NCBI GenBank assembly: GCA_963800395.1
Contig: CAWDBD010000014.1
Location: 62,001-126,000 of the forward strand
Source: DASSBG01 sp963800395
GTDB taxonomy: Bacteria > Pseudomonadota > Gammaproteobacteria > Xanthomonadales > Rhodanobacteraceae
DNA length: 64,000 nt
Reading direction: 5' to 3'
The translations under genes were made by a program, and so were the position numbers. Positions 44,805 to 53,592 of this stretch are shown piece by piece (position 1 is the first letter of the stretch; each line of letters opens with the position of its first letter). Under the pieces are notes generated by a model. It searched no databases and was not told the DNA's origin. It saw nothing but the letters and a program-made list of their open reading frames with translations.

Positions 44805-46193
44805 ATGAACCGCTCAACCAGTACCGCGATCAAGACGGACTCATCATCACCCTCCTTTCATCGCATTTTCGTTTACCTGATCTGTACTGCGCTGGCAATT
44901 TTTGCTGGTCGCAGCCAGGCCGTACCCTCCTTCGCGCGGCAGACTCAGCTTCCCTGCAGCTCTTGCCACGTCGGGGCTTTCGGCCCGCAACTGACGCCAT
45001 TCGGACGACAGTTCAAGCTGATGGGCTACACCATCAAGTCAGGCGACGGCGCAAGCGCGCCGGTGTCGATGATGCTTATCGAATCGTTTACCCACACATC
45101 CAAGGCACAGGCCGAAGCCCCGGCCGACGGCTACAGTCGCAACAACAACACCGAGCTGCAGCAGGCCTCGCTGTTTCTGGCCGGCCGCATCAGTGACCAC
45201 CTGGGCGTATTCGCACAGGCTACCTATGAGGACGCCGCTGGTGTCATGGGTTGGGACAACATCGACCTCCGGTATGCGCGAACATTCACGGCCGGCAAAC
45301 ACAGTGGCATCTGGGGCTTGTCGCTGAACAACAACCCCACGGTTACCGACGTGTTCAATACAGCGCCCGCTTGGACATGGCCGTTTACCTCGGCCGACCT
45401 GTCCCCCGGAGCTCCTGCCGTTCCCCTGCTTGTCGACGGTCTTGGCGGTCAGGTTGTCGGTATCAACGCCTATACCCAGCTTGACGGCAGCTGGTACATG
45501 GAAGCCGGTGGGTATCGGTCGCTGTCACCGAGCTTCCTGCGCAAGGTCAACGCCGATTTCGACGGACAGATCTCCGGAGTCGCGACCTATCTGCGCGCGG
45601 CAAGAAGTTGGAACCTCACCGGTGCCAATATCGAGGTTGGTGGTTTCGCGCTGGACACCCGACGCAGCCTGCCAGGGGTCAACTCAGTGGGAAATGCGGT
45701 GGCGATGTCGGGACCGACCGATCATTTCCGCGACATTGGCGCCGACGCCAGCTACCAGCACTTCAGCAAGGACGGCAATACATTCACGCTGAACGGGCTG
45801 TATGTGAACGAAAAGCAGACCCTGAACGCAACCTATGGCACTGGCGATTCCAGTAATCTGCATGATTCGCTGGACTCGCTGAATGTCAACGGCAGCTATT
45901 GGTTCAAGGACACCTGGGGCGCTACGCTCGGCGCGTTTGCCTACGATGGCAGCGCCGATCCCGGACTGTATGGCGACACTCCCAAGCCCAATACCGAAGG
46001 TGCCATGATCGAGGTCGACTACAACCCCTTCGGCAAGGCCGGATCCTGGGTCCAGCCAAACGCCAACGTGCGTATCGGAGCCCAATACACGGCTTACAGC
46101 AAATTTGCCGGCCGCTCACACAACTACGATGGCACCGGTCGCAGCGCCAGCGACAACAACACGGTCTATCTGTACCTGTGGCTGGCTATTTGA
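44805..46193 (+). CDS. Outer-membrane monoheme cytochrome-porin fusion, Cyc2-like
   Basis: This encodes 462 residues. GGGAGTG precedes ATG at 44805. The signal peptide (about 1-39) ends RSQA. Directly after it comes a single c-type heme site CSSCH (51-55) in the context PSFARQTQLPCSSCHVGAFGPQLTPFGRQFKLMGYT. The remaining about 380 residues are amphipathic strands with many Asn/Gly/Asp turns, ending in DNNTVYLYLWLAI, as in an outer-membrane beta-barrel. A heme-binding N-terminus fused to a porin barrel, with PxFARQT before CxxCH, is the layout of Cyc2-type iron oxidases and related cytochrome-porins. No axial ligand, partner cytochrome or electron-transfer operon is evident nearby, so a role in iron oxidation is unproven. 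Confidence 0.72.
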   Translation: MNRSTSTAIKTDSSSPSFHRIFVYLICTALAIFAGRSQAVPSFARQTQLPCSSCHVGAFGPQLTPFGRQFKLMGYTIKSGDGASAPVSMMLIESFTHTSKAQAEAPADGYSRNNNTELQQASLFLAGRISDHLGVFAQATYEDAAGVMGWDNIDLRYARTFTAGKHSGIWGLSLNNNPTVTDVFNTAPAWTWPFTSADLSPGAPAVPLLVDGLGGQVVGINAYTQLDGSWYMEAGGYRSLSPSFLRKVNADFDGQISGVATYLRAARSWNLTGANIEVGGFALDTRRSLPGVNSVGNAVAMSGPTDHFRDIGADASYQHFSKDGNTFTLNGLYVNEKQTLNATYGTGDSSNLHDSLDSLNVNGSYWFKDTWGATLGAFAYDGSADPGLYGDTPKPNTEGAMIEVDYNPFGKAGSWVQPNANVRIGAQYTAYSKFAGRSHNYDGTGRSASDNNTVYLYLWLAI

Positions 46194-46227
46194 TCCGACG
46201 CAACAGCACCGACTGAAAGCTCGTACG

Positions 46228-46262
46228 GCATGAACCTGCGCCACGCGCAGGTTCATGCTTTT
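46228..46262 (+). terminator. Intrinsic terminator after the cytochrome-porin gene
   Basis: GCATGAACCTGCG pairs with CGCAGGTTCATGC around a 4-5 base loop and is followed by TTTT. Confidence 0.85.
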
Positions 46263-46311
46263 GCGTCAGCGGAATGGCCAGGACTGCGGCAAATGATCGC
46301 TATTTGGTCGG

Positions 46312-46848
46312 TCACGAATCGCTGCAGGCGCGAGCCTGGCGGGCGCTGGCGGTGCCCTGACGCGGCCGACCGGAGTTGGAAACCACCACCTTCAGCGCGC
46401 TTTGCGGTTGCCCGGCATGGCAGACAATCAGGCTGATATTGCTTCCCGGAGCGCTGCCATCGGGCTGGTAGCGTACCCGCAGGCGACCGCGCGAGCTGTG
46501 CATGCGGATGCCCTCGGCCAGGGGGCCAAAGACGTGTTCGGGCGCACCATCGGGCTGGAAGTCGTGGTTCTCATCAATGCCCATCAGCCAGCCACCCTCC
46601 CAGTTCTGCCCCGGATGGCACCGAATACCGTCGGAGCTGGGGCAAACAATGGTGTAGGTACCGTGGTTTATGGCTTCGATGCGGCTGAGGTTGAGTGCGC
46701 TGACCATCTGGTTGTCCGCCTGAATCACACGGTTGCGGGTCAGCGCATGCTTCAGAGATGGCGCGGCAACCGCCATCAGAATGGCGCTCACGGCCAGGGC
46801 GAGCAACAGCTCGATCAGGGTGAATGCGTGCTGGGTCCGGATGCTCAC
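46312..46848 (-). CDS. Type IV pilin-like/GspH-FimT family pseudopilin
   Basis: This encodes 178 residues. The start is GTG at 46848 because AAGGA lies seven bases upstream and leaves a short basic leader (VSIRTQHA). ATG at 46875 or 46884 would give longer leaders without a ribosome site. The N-methylated helix begins AFTLIELLLALAVSAILMAVAAPSL. A GspH/FimT-like globular domain follows (LNLSRIEAINHGTYTIVCPSSDGIRC, NWEGGWLMGIDENHDF, ending ALKVVVSNSGRPR). Residue -1 is Ala where prepilin peptidase usually needs Gly. Minor pilins of this kind prime type IV pilus or type II secretion fibres. No partner pilin genes are adjacent. Confidence 0.82.
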   Translation of the reverse strand: MSIRTQHAFTLIELLLALAVSAILMAVAAPSLKHALTRNRVIQADNQMVSALNLSRIEAINHGTYTIVCPSSDGIRCHPGQNWEGGWLMGIDENHDFQPDGAPEHVFGPLAEGIRMHSSRGRLRVRYQPDGSAPGSNISLIVCHAGQPQSALKVVVSNSGRPRQGTASARQARACSDS

Positions 46849-46983
46849 AATGACGTCCTTGTCCTCATGCTCCATGGCACCCATGATGCCGGGCGGCCGG
46901 CAGCGATGGCAGAGGCGCGGGCCGCAGCTTGCTGTCAGCCTGTGCCTACAGTCGTTCCGGTGTCCGTTGCGTGCGAGACCTTG

Positions 46984-47269
46984 GGACCCTCTGATTAACC
47001 CTGAGTAGGTGGCATGACGCCCAGAAAGTCTGCAGTTCGTGCCGCGTGGCGCCGTGCAGGCTGGGCTGCCTGGACAAGCCGTGCGGCGCGGAATGCGGGC
47101 TTTCCGGGCGTCACCCAGGCGTTCAGAATCAACAAGTTGGGCCCATGGTGTCTGCCCACAATCCTGCGTTGCACTGACTTGACAGGCAACCAGCCTGCCT
47201 GCGCCAGTGCGCCTTGGCTTGCGAACAGACACCATGGGTGACACCTGCCCAGGGTTAATCAGAGGGTCC
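46984..47269 (-). mobile_element. MITE-like element, family I, copy 3 (inverted)
   Basis: 286 bp, the reverse complement of copies 1 and 2 with about 90% visual identity. Flanks are CTTG and CTTA. Its right terminus ends two bases before the TATAAT of the uvrB promoter, so it separates uvrB from its former upstream region. The 46865-46983 gap before it shows no gene. Confidence 0.88.
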
Positions 47270-47271
47270 CT

Positions 47272-47277
47272 TATAAT
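47272..47277 (+). promoter_or_regulatory. -10 element of uvrB, likely leaderless transcript
   Basis: A perfect TATAAT lies seven bases before the uvrB ATG at 47284, which would put the transcription start at or next to the ATG. No Shine-Dalgarno sequence and no LexA-type box are seen. Any -35 would fall inside element copy 3 (GCCCAGGG), which is a poor match. Confidence 0.45.
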
Positions 47278-47283
47278 CGGGGC

Positions 47284-49305
<2,022 letters not shown>

Positions 49306-49306
49306 A

Positions 49307-49573
49307 TCAGCCTGTGCTGGTGGCTGTGCCATCACCGGCATCACCACCGGCAACCAGGCCGGCCTGAATCCGCTGCTGGCCGGAAGCACCTACGACAGCG
49401 ACGGCGATACCTCGACCCCCGAAGTCCCGCTGACCAAGGACCAGTGGAAACTGGATCGGCCCGCCGACGGCGATGGCAATGGCACTGCACGCCCCGACAT
49501 CGGTGCGGTCGAGTCACCGGTGATCATGATCGACGGCTTCGATCCCGATCCCGGCGCCTGTCCGGCACCCTGA
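49307..49573 (+). pseudogene. C-terminal remnant of a CSLREA-type secreted protein
   Basis: An open frame without a start begins right after the uvrB stop and reads TGNQAGLNPLLAGSTYDSDG, then RPADGDGNGTARPDIGAVES, then VIMIDGFDPDPG before a TGA. It aligns with the end of the protein at 6141-7499 (RPIDGDGSGTATCDLGAVEY, LIFVDDFE). The N-terminal and central parts are gone, so the locus is a truncated gene or recombination scar. Nothing else is seen up to tRNA-Val. Confidence 0.72.
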
Positions 49574-49661
49574 AACCTGGCATCGAGGCTTGCCGCATTA
49601 TCGCGGTGCTGCTAAGCTTCCCGGCCCTCGGGACGCATCATTCGATTTGCAGTCCCCCGGC

Positions 49662-49736
49662 GGGCGGTTAGCTCAGCGGTAGAGCACTACCTTGACATGG
49701 TAGGGGTCACTGGTTCGATCCCAGTACCGCCCACCA
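49662..49736 (+). tRNA. tRNA-Val (GAC)
   Basis: Acceptor GGGCGGT pairs with ACCGCCC; the D arm is GCTCAGCGGTAGAGC, the anticodon stem-loop CTACC-TTGACAT-GGTAG carries GAC, the T arm is GGTTCGATCCC, and ACCA is encoded at the 3' end. Confidence 0.97.
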
Positions 49737-49789
49737 CCTCCAATCCTCATGGCAGGTGGTTTTCCGGCACTTCCGGTCACAGAAAAGCC

Positions 49790-50422
49790 TCAGCTGAGAA
49801 GGCGCCCGATGCGATCGAGCCATTGATCGGCAGCCGATATCTCGCAGGCCCAGACCAGATAGCCAAGTCCGGCCAGGTTCAGAACGACCATCACCCAGAA
49901 AACACGCAGAAATGACTTCTTGCTGGACTTGTGATGGAAAAGCCGTTGCGCCGCTATCGCTCCGGGCCAGCCGCAGGCCAGCGCCAGTGCGTGCAGTGTT
50001 GATTCCCGTGTTCTCCACCGCCCTGATCGCGCTGCAAGCTTGTCCCAGCCATAAACCAGAAAGCTCACGAGACTTGCGCCAGCATAGGCGTACACGAAAA
50101 GCCACGACGTTCTGCCGATCAGGGCAGCACCGGCCAGCGCGGCTGCAAAAAACAGGGCAAAGGCAAGGGGTATCCGGCTGCTGCGATCATGCTGCAAGGC
50201 GCCGCGGACAGCGGGTCCTGAATATCTGACACGGTCAGCCCGGGGGCGGCCGCTGTTGTCCCCGGAAAGCCGGTAGCTGACTTTCTCGCCCAGCTGGGGA
50301 CGACGCAGATGCGGCCGAAAGGCCTTGATGTGCACAAAGACCGATTGGCCACCATGCTCCGGAAGAATGAAGCCGAAGCCTCGGTCATCATCCCAGCGGC
50401 ATATTGACCCCTGATGTCTCAT
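49790..50422 (-). CDS. Cold-shock domain fused to DUF1294 membrane protein
   Basis: This encodes 210 residues. The N-terminal cold-shock-like OB fold (about 2-65) includes SICRWDDDRGFGFILPEHGGQSVFVHIKAF with RNP1-type GFGFI and RNP2-type VFVHI. Three to four membrane helices follow (about 85-195). WDKLAARSGRWRTRESTLHALALACGWPGAIAAQRLFHHKSSKKSF is the DUF1294 signature. Such fusions are conserved in proteobacteria, with a suggested but unproven RNA-linked membrane role. ATG at 50422 is preceded by GAAGAG. Confidence 0.85.
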   Translation of the reverse strand: MRHQGSICRWDDDRGFGFILPEHGGQSVFVHIKAFRPHLRRPQLGEKVSYRLSGDNSGRPRADRVRYSGPAVRGALQHDRSSRIPLAFALFFAAALAGAALIGRTSWLFVYAYAGASLVSFLVYGWDKLAARSGRWRTRESTLHALALACGWPGAIAAQRLFHHKSSKKSFLRVFWVMVVLNLAGLGYLVWACEISAADQWLDRIGRLLS

Positions 50423-50501
50423 GTCGGCTCTTCTGGAATACAAGCAGCATGTGCAAAGCAGGCATTTTATTGGCTGCTGCTGAAAAACGAAAATCTGAAA
50501 G

Positions 50502-50523
50502 CTCAGGGTTAATCAGAGGGTCC
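50502..50523 (+). repeat. Solitary terminal fragment of family I element
   Basis: CTCAGGGTTAATCAGAGGGTCC matches the right terminal inverted repeat of the three full copies, but no left end or interior is present. Confidence 0.8.
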
Positions 50524-50601
50524 TCAGAGTCTGAAAGGCCTGGCCGGTTTGTCGCATGGCTGCGGCTGTACCAGGCGGGAAGGGCATGAGATAATGATCG
50601 G

Positions 50602-50718
50602 CTTCATGGTGCCGTTCGGTGCCGGGTCACCGGGCTTTTCCAGTGTAAGACGCGTTCAGAAATTTGGCGCCGTTCCAGGCGCACTGTTACCGTGGCTGCC
50701 AACGCAGGCAGCTTTTTT
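50602..50718 (+). ncRNA. Candidate structured small RNA or attenuator-type leader
   Basis: GATAAT (50590-50595) could be a -10. The next about 117 bases contain stem CGGTG/CACCG (50617-50632), a larger helix CAGTG/CACTG (50641-50645 with 50682-50686) enclosing GCGCC/GGCGC (50667-50671 with 50678-50682, a one-base overlap at 50682), then an intrinsic terminator. No protein frame explains this. It could be a free sRNA or an upstream regulatory leader of the SulP gene. No known Rfam family is recognised. Confidence 0.35.
50695..50718 (+). terminator. Intrinsic terminator in a gene-free region
   Basis: GCTGCC-AACGCA-GGCAGC followed by six T residues. No annotated gene lies directly upstream on this strand, which supports a transcript starting in the 50430-50600 interval. 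Confidence 0.8.
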
Positions 50719-50746
50719 GTTGATACTTGTCGTCCGCGGCCTCCAG

Positions 50747-50922
50747 CCCGGATTATTCATGAACCTCCTGCTGCGACCGCCGATACACTCGCTGTGGCAC
50801 GCGCTACTCCCTCAGCTGCGCTCGACGTACTGTCGAGTACGCCATCGCGCATCTTCAGTGCGCATCGCGCGCCACAGCGGCGTCTTGTCGGTCTCGCGAC
50901 GGACGCTCATGAATAATCCGGG
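50747..50922. mobile_element. 176-bp inverted-repeat element (family III)
   Basis: CCCGGATTATTCATGA at 50747-50762 is exactly complementary to TCATGAATAATCCGGG at 50907-50922. The interior contains a CGTACT/AGTACG hairpin (about 50827-50845) and no conserved coding frame. A lone CCCGGATTATTCAT terminus occurs at 11046-11059. It lies between the candidate RNA and the SulP gene. Confidence 0.75.
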
Positions 50923-50960
50923 CCAGGTTGCGGCTTCCGAGCGCGTGCGAGTCTGTTTTC

Positions 50961-52478
50961 ATGTCCTTGTCTTTTGGCGAAATCCGCAATAATTCCCTCT
51001 CCGGCCTGACGGTCGCCCTGGCGCTGGTGCCCGAGGCGCTGGCCTTTGCCCTGGTCGCGCATGTCAATCCTCTGACCGGTCTTTATGCCGCTTTCGTGCT
51101 TTGCCTCATCACGGCCATGTTCGGCGGCCGACCGGGGATGATCTCCGGCGCCACCGGCTCCATGGCGGTGGTGATGGTCTCGCTGGTCGCCGAACACGGC
51201 GCGCAGTACCTGTTCGCGACGGTTGTGCTGCTGGGCCTGTTGCAATTGCTGTTCGGCGTGCTCAAGTTCGGCAAGTTCATACGCATGGTGCCGCATCCGG
51301 TGATGCTGGGCTTCGTCAACGGCCTGGCCATCGTGATCTTCATGGCCCAGTTGCCGCATTTCAAGAGCATTGATGCAACGGGCGCGATGCACTGGTTGCA
51401 GGGCATACCCTTGCTGGTGATGCTGGGTCTGGTGGCGATGAGCATGGCCATCATCTACCTATTGCCGAAGCTGACCCGACTGGTGCCTTCAGCGCTTGCC
51501 GCGATCATTCTGGTGGCGCTGCTGACGCAGCTTGCCGGCATCGATACCCGCACCGTGGGTGACCTGGCCTCGATCAAGGGTGGCTTCCCGCCGTTTCACA
51601 TTCCCGACGTGCCATGGAATCTGGAAACGCTGCGCATCGTGTTTCCGTATGCACTCATCCTTTCCATCATTGGCCTGACCGAATCACTGCTTACGCTGAA
51701 CCTGATCGACGAGATGACCGAGACCCGCGGTCAGCCCAATCGCGAGTGCATGGCGCAGGGTGCGGCCAACGTGCTCAGCGGGTTTTTCAGCGGCATGGGT
51801 GGCTGCGCCATGATCGGGCAGAGCATGATCAACGTGAATGCCGGCGCCACGCGGCGGCTGTCGGGCATTGTTGCGGCGATCGCGCTGCTGAGCTTCATCC
51901 TGTTTGCGTCCGACCTGATCGAACGCATTCCGCTGGCGGCACTGGTCGGGGTGATGTTCGTGGTCGCGGAAAAGACCTTCGAGTGGGGCAGCGTGCGCGT
52001 GTTCGGCAAGGTACCCAAGGCCGATGCACTCGTGGTGGTGGCGGTGACCCTGGTGACCGTGTTCACCGACCTGGCCATTGCCGTGGTCGTGGGCGTGGTC
52101 ATTGCTGCTCTGGTGTTTGCCTGGCAGCACGCCAAGCATATCGAGGTGAAAACCTCGATCGACAGGCAAGGCTGCAAGATCTACGCGCTCAAGGGCACGC
52201 TGTTTTTCGCGTCCGTCAGCGGCTTTGCCGACCTGTTCACGCCGCGCCAGGATCCGCAGGAGGTAGTCATCGAATTCATGGATGCCAAGGTCATGGATCA
52301 CTCGGCCATCGAGGCGATCGACGCCCTCGCCGAACGCTATCAGAAACTCGGCAAGCGTCTGCATCTGCGCCACCTCAGCCCCGATTGCGCCGAACTGCTG
52401 CACAAGGCCCGCCACATGATCGAGGTCAACGTGCTCGAAGATCCGGTCTACCACCCCGCTGATGACCAGCTTGGCTGA
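50961..52478 (+). CDS. SulP-family anion transporter with STAS domain
   Basis: This encodes 505 residues with about 11-14 membrane segments. SulP signatures: LTVALALVPEALAFALVAHVNPLTGLYAAFV, ISGATGSMAVVMVSL, QGAANVLSGFFSGMGGCAMIGQSMINVNAGATRRLSGI. The C-terminal STAS domain spans about 410-490 (GTLFFASVSGFADLF, VVIEFMDAKVMDHSAIEAID). Family members move sulphate, bicarbonate or other anions. The substrate cannot be deduced. ATG at 50961 matches the conserved N-terminus. The element at 50747 and the terminator at 50695 lie in its upstream region. Confidence 0.9.
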   Translation: MSLSFGEIRNNSLSGLTVALALVPEALAFALVAHVNPLTGLYAAFVLCLITAMFGGRPGMISGATGSMAVVMVSLVAEHGAQYLFATVVLLGLLQLLFGVLKFGKFIRMVPHPVMLGFVNGLAIVIFMAQLPHFKSIDATGAMHWLQGIPLLVMLGLVAMSMAIIYLLPKLTRLVPSALAAIILVALLTQLAGIDTRTVGDLASIKGGFPPFHIPDVPWNLETLRIVFPYALILSIIGLTESLLTLNLIDEMTETRGQPNRECMAQGAANVLSGFFSGMGGCAMIGQSMINVNAGATRRLSGIVAAIALLSFILFASDLIERIPLAALVGVMFVVAEKTFEWGSVRVFGKVPKADALVVVAVTLVTVFTDLAIAVVVGVVIAALVFAWQHAKHIEVKTSIDRQGCKIYALKGTLFFASVSGFADLFTPRQDPQEVVIEFMDAKVMDHSAIEAIDALAERYQKLGKRLHLRHLSPDCAELLHKARHMIEVNVLEDPVYHPADDQLG

Positions 52479-52503
52479 TCGACCGGTCCGGATTTTCCGT
52501 CAG

Positions 52504-52544
52504 GGATCTTCTAATTAACCCCAGCGTTGAGGTCACTGGCCTGT
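52504..52544 (+). repeat. Left-end fragment of family II element
   Basis: GATCTTCTAATTAACCCCAG...GGTCACTGGCCTGT parallels the left end of the 17165 copy (CTCTGATCAACCCC...CGTCACTGGCCTGT). The right end is not found. The rest of the gap to 52727 shows no gene. Confidence 0.55.
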
Positions 52545-52727
52545 CCGGGGGTGGAGGCCCCCTGATGCCAACCGCGCAGTATCGTCATGTGGTCGCTTCG
52601 CGCACGATGCGCGCATGCAGGGTGGCTCGTCTCAGCCGTGTAGTACGCGTGGATGCGCGCGCCAGCACGCGTGCTCACCCCGGGTGTTGTTCGACTTGTG
52701 GCCGCAGGCTGAATAAGCACTGCAACG

Positions 52728-53567
52728 TCACGCGCGCTTGCGTGACTCTGCCGTCTGCCGATGGCGCTCGGCATTCGGGCAAGAAGGTGGTTCGATGAAT
52801 TCCATCACCAGCAGGCCGTCTGTGCGAGGGGGGTAGGGAGCAAACCGGTCTGGCCGGATTGGTCTTGACCACTCCGACGACACCCACCAGTCCGGATGCC
52901 ACTGGCTTGTACGCCAGTGCAGGAGCACCAGCTTGTTGCTGCCATCGTGTTCGCTGCAGTCGTGACTGACCTGAATGAGCGCCGTGTGCCGGTCCTTGCT
53001 GAGCACGGCGCGACTGAAGCGAAGCAGGCCATCGGAACCCGGGTGCCGACGATAGAATGCTTCCCACCAATCCGGGTCGTATGCATTCACCGGCGGACCA
53101 CTCTCCGTGGCGAGCTGCAGCGTGCTGGAATGAAGGCTTGCGAGCTTGATGGAGTGAAGGTTGCCACCGATGAGTTCCCGTCTCAGACGAAGAGGGATCT
53201 GAGGCGTGAGCGCGGGGTCTCCGTGCTGAAGCCAATCAGCCAGGCCCACGCAGTTGCCATGATCAGCCGACAGAGGACCCCCGCCGCAGACCAGGCTGGT
53301 GTGATCGCTTACGATCAAATGCAGCGCTTGGGGGCTGGGCGCCTGGGCTCTGGTTGCCAATTGCGTGACAAGCCGGGAACTCGTCAATGCATGGACGATC
53401 CCGTGCTGCTCGCTTGCGGTGGCTGGCCTGGGCGCGGGCCGCGAAGCCATCCATGTTTGCAGCTTGTGCCACGCCACTGGTGCCGTGACCATCACGGCAA
53501 CGAGTACGGCCAGCATCAGGGCCATGCGCAAGATTGAGCCTGGTCGAGCGTGGTGAGCCATCTGCAT
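52728..53567 (-). CDS. Membrane-anchored protein of unknown function
   Basis: This encodes 279 residues. ATG at 53567 is used; a GTG 12 bases upstream is possible, and neither has a strong ribosome site. One hydrophobic N-terminal segment (about 15-33, ILRMALMLAVLVAVMVTAPVAW) precedes a soluble domain with DPDWWEAFYRRHPGSDGLLRFSRAVL, TALIQVSHDCSEHDGSNKLVLLHW and DRFAPYPPRTDGLLVMEF, and paired Cys (VCGGG, GNCVG). It lies 25 bases after glmS on the same strand, so the two may be co-transcribed. No family is recognised. Confidence 0.65.
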   Translation of the reverse strand: MQMAHHARPGSILRMALMLAVLVAVMVTAPVAWHKLQTWMASRPAPRPATASEQHGIVHALTSSRLVTQLATRAQAPSPQALHLIVSDHTSLVCGGGPLSADHGNCVGLADWLQHGDPALTPQIPLRLRRELIGGNLHSIKLASLHSSTLQLATESGPPVNAYDPDWWEAFYRRHPGSDGLLRFSRAVLSKDRHTALIQVSHDCSEHDGSNKLVLLHWRTSQWHPDWWVSSEWSRPIRPDRFAPYPPRTDGLLVMEFIEPPSCPNAERHRQTAESRKRA

Positions 53568-53592
53568 TGTGCGCGCCACTATGTCGACCGGG

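Noticed and set aside
50549..50992. 147-codon plus-strand frame before the SulP gene
   Set aside because: It crosses the candidate RNA, its terminator and the family III element, and overlaps the SulP start; no protein features.
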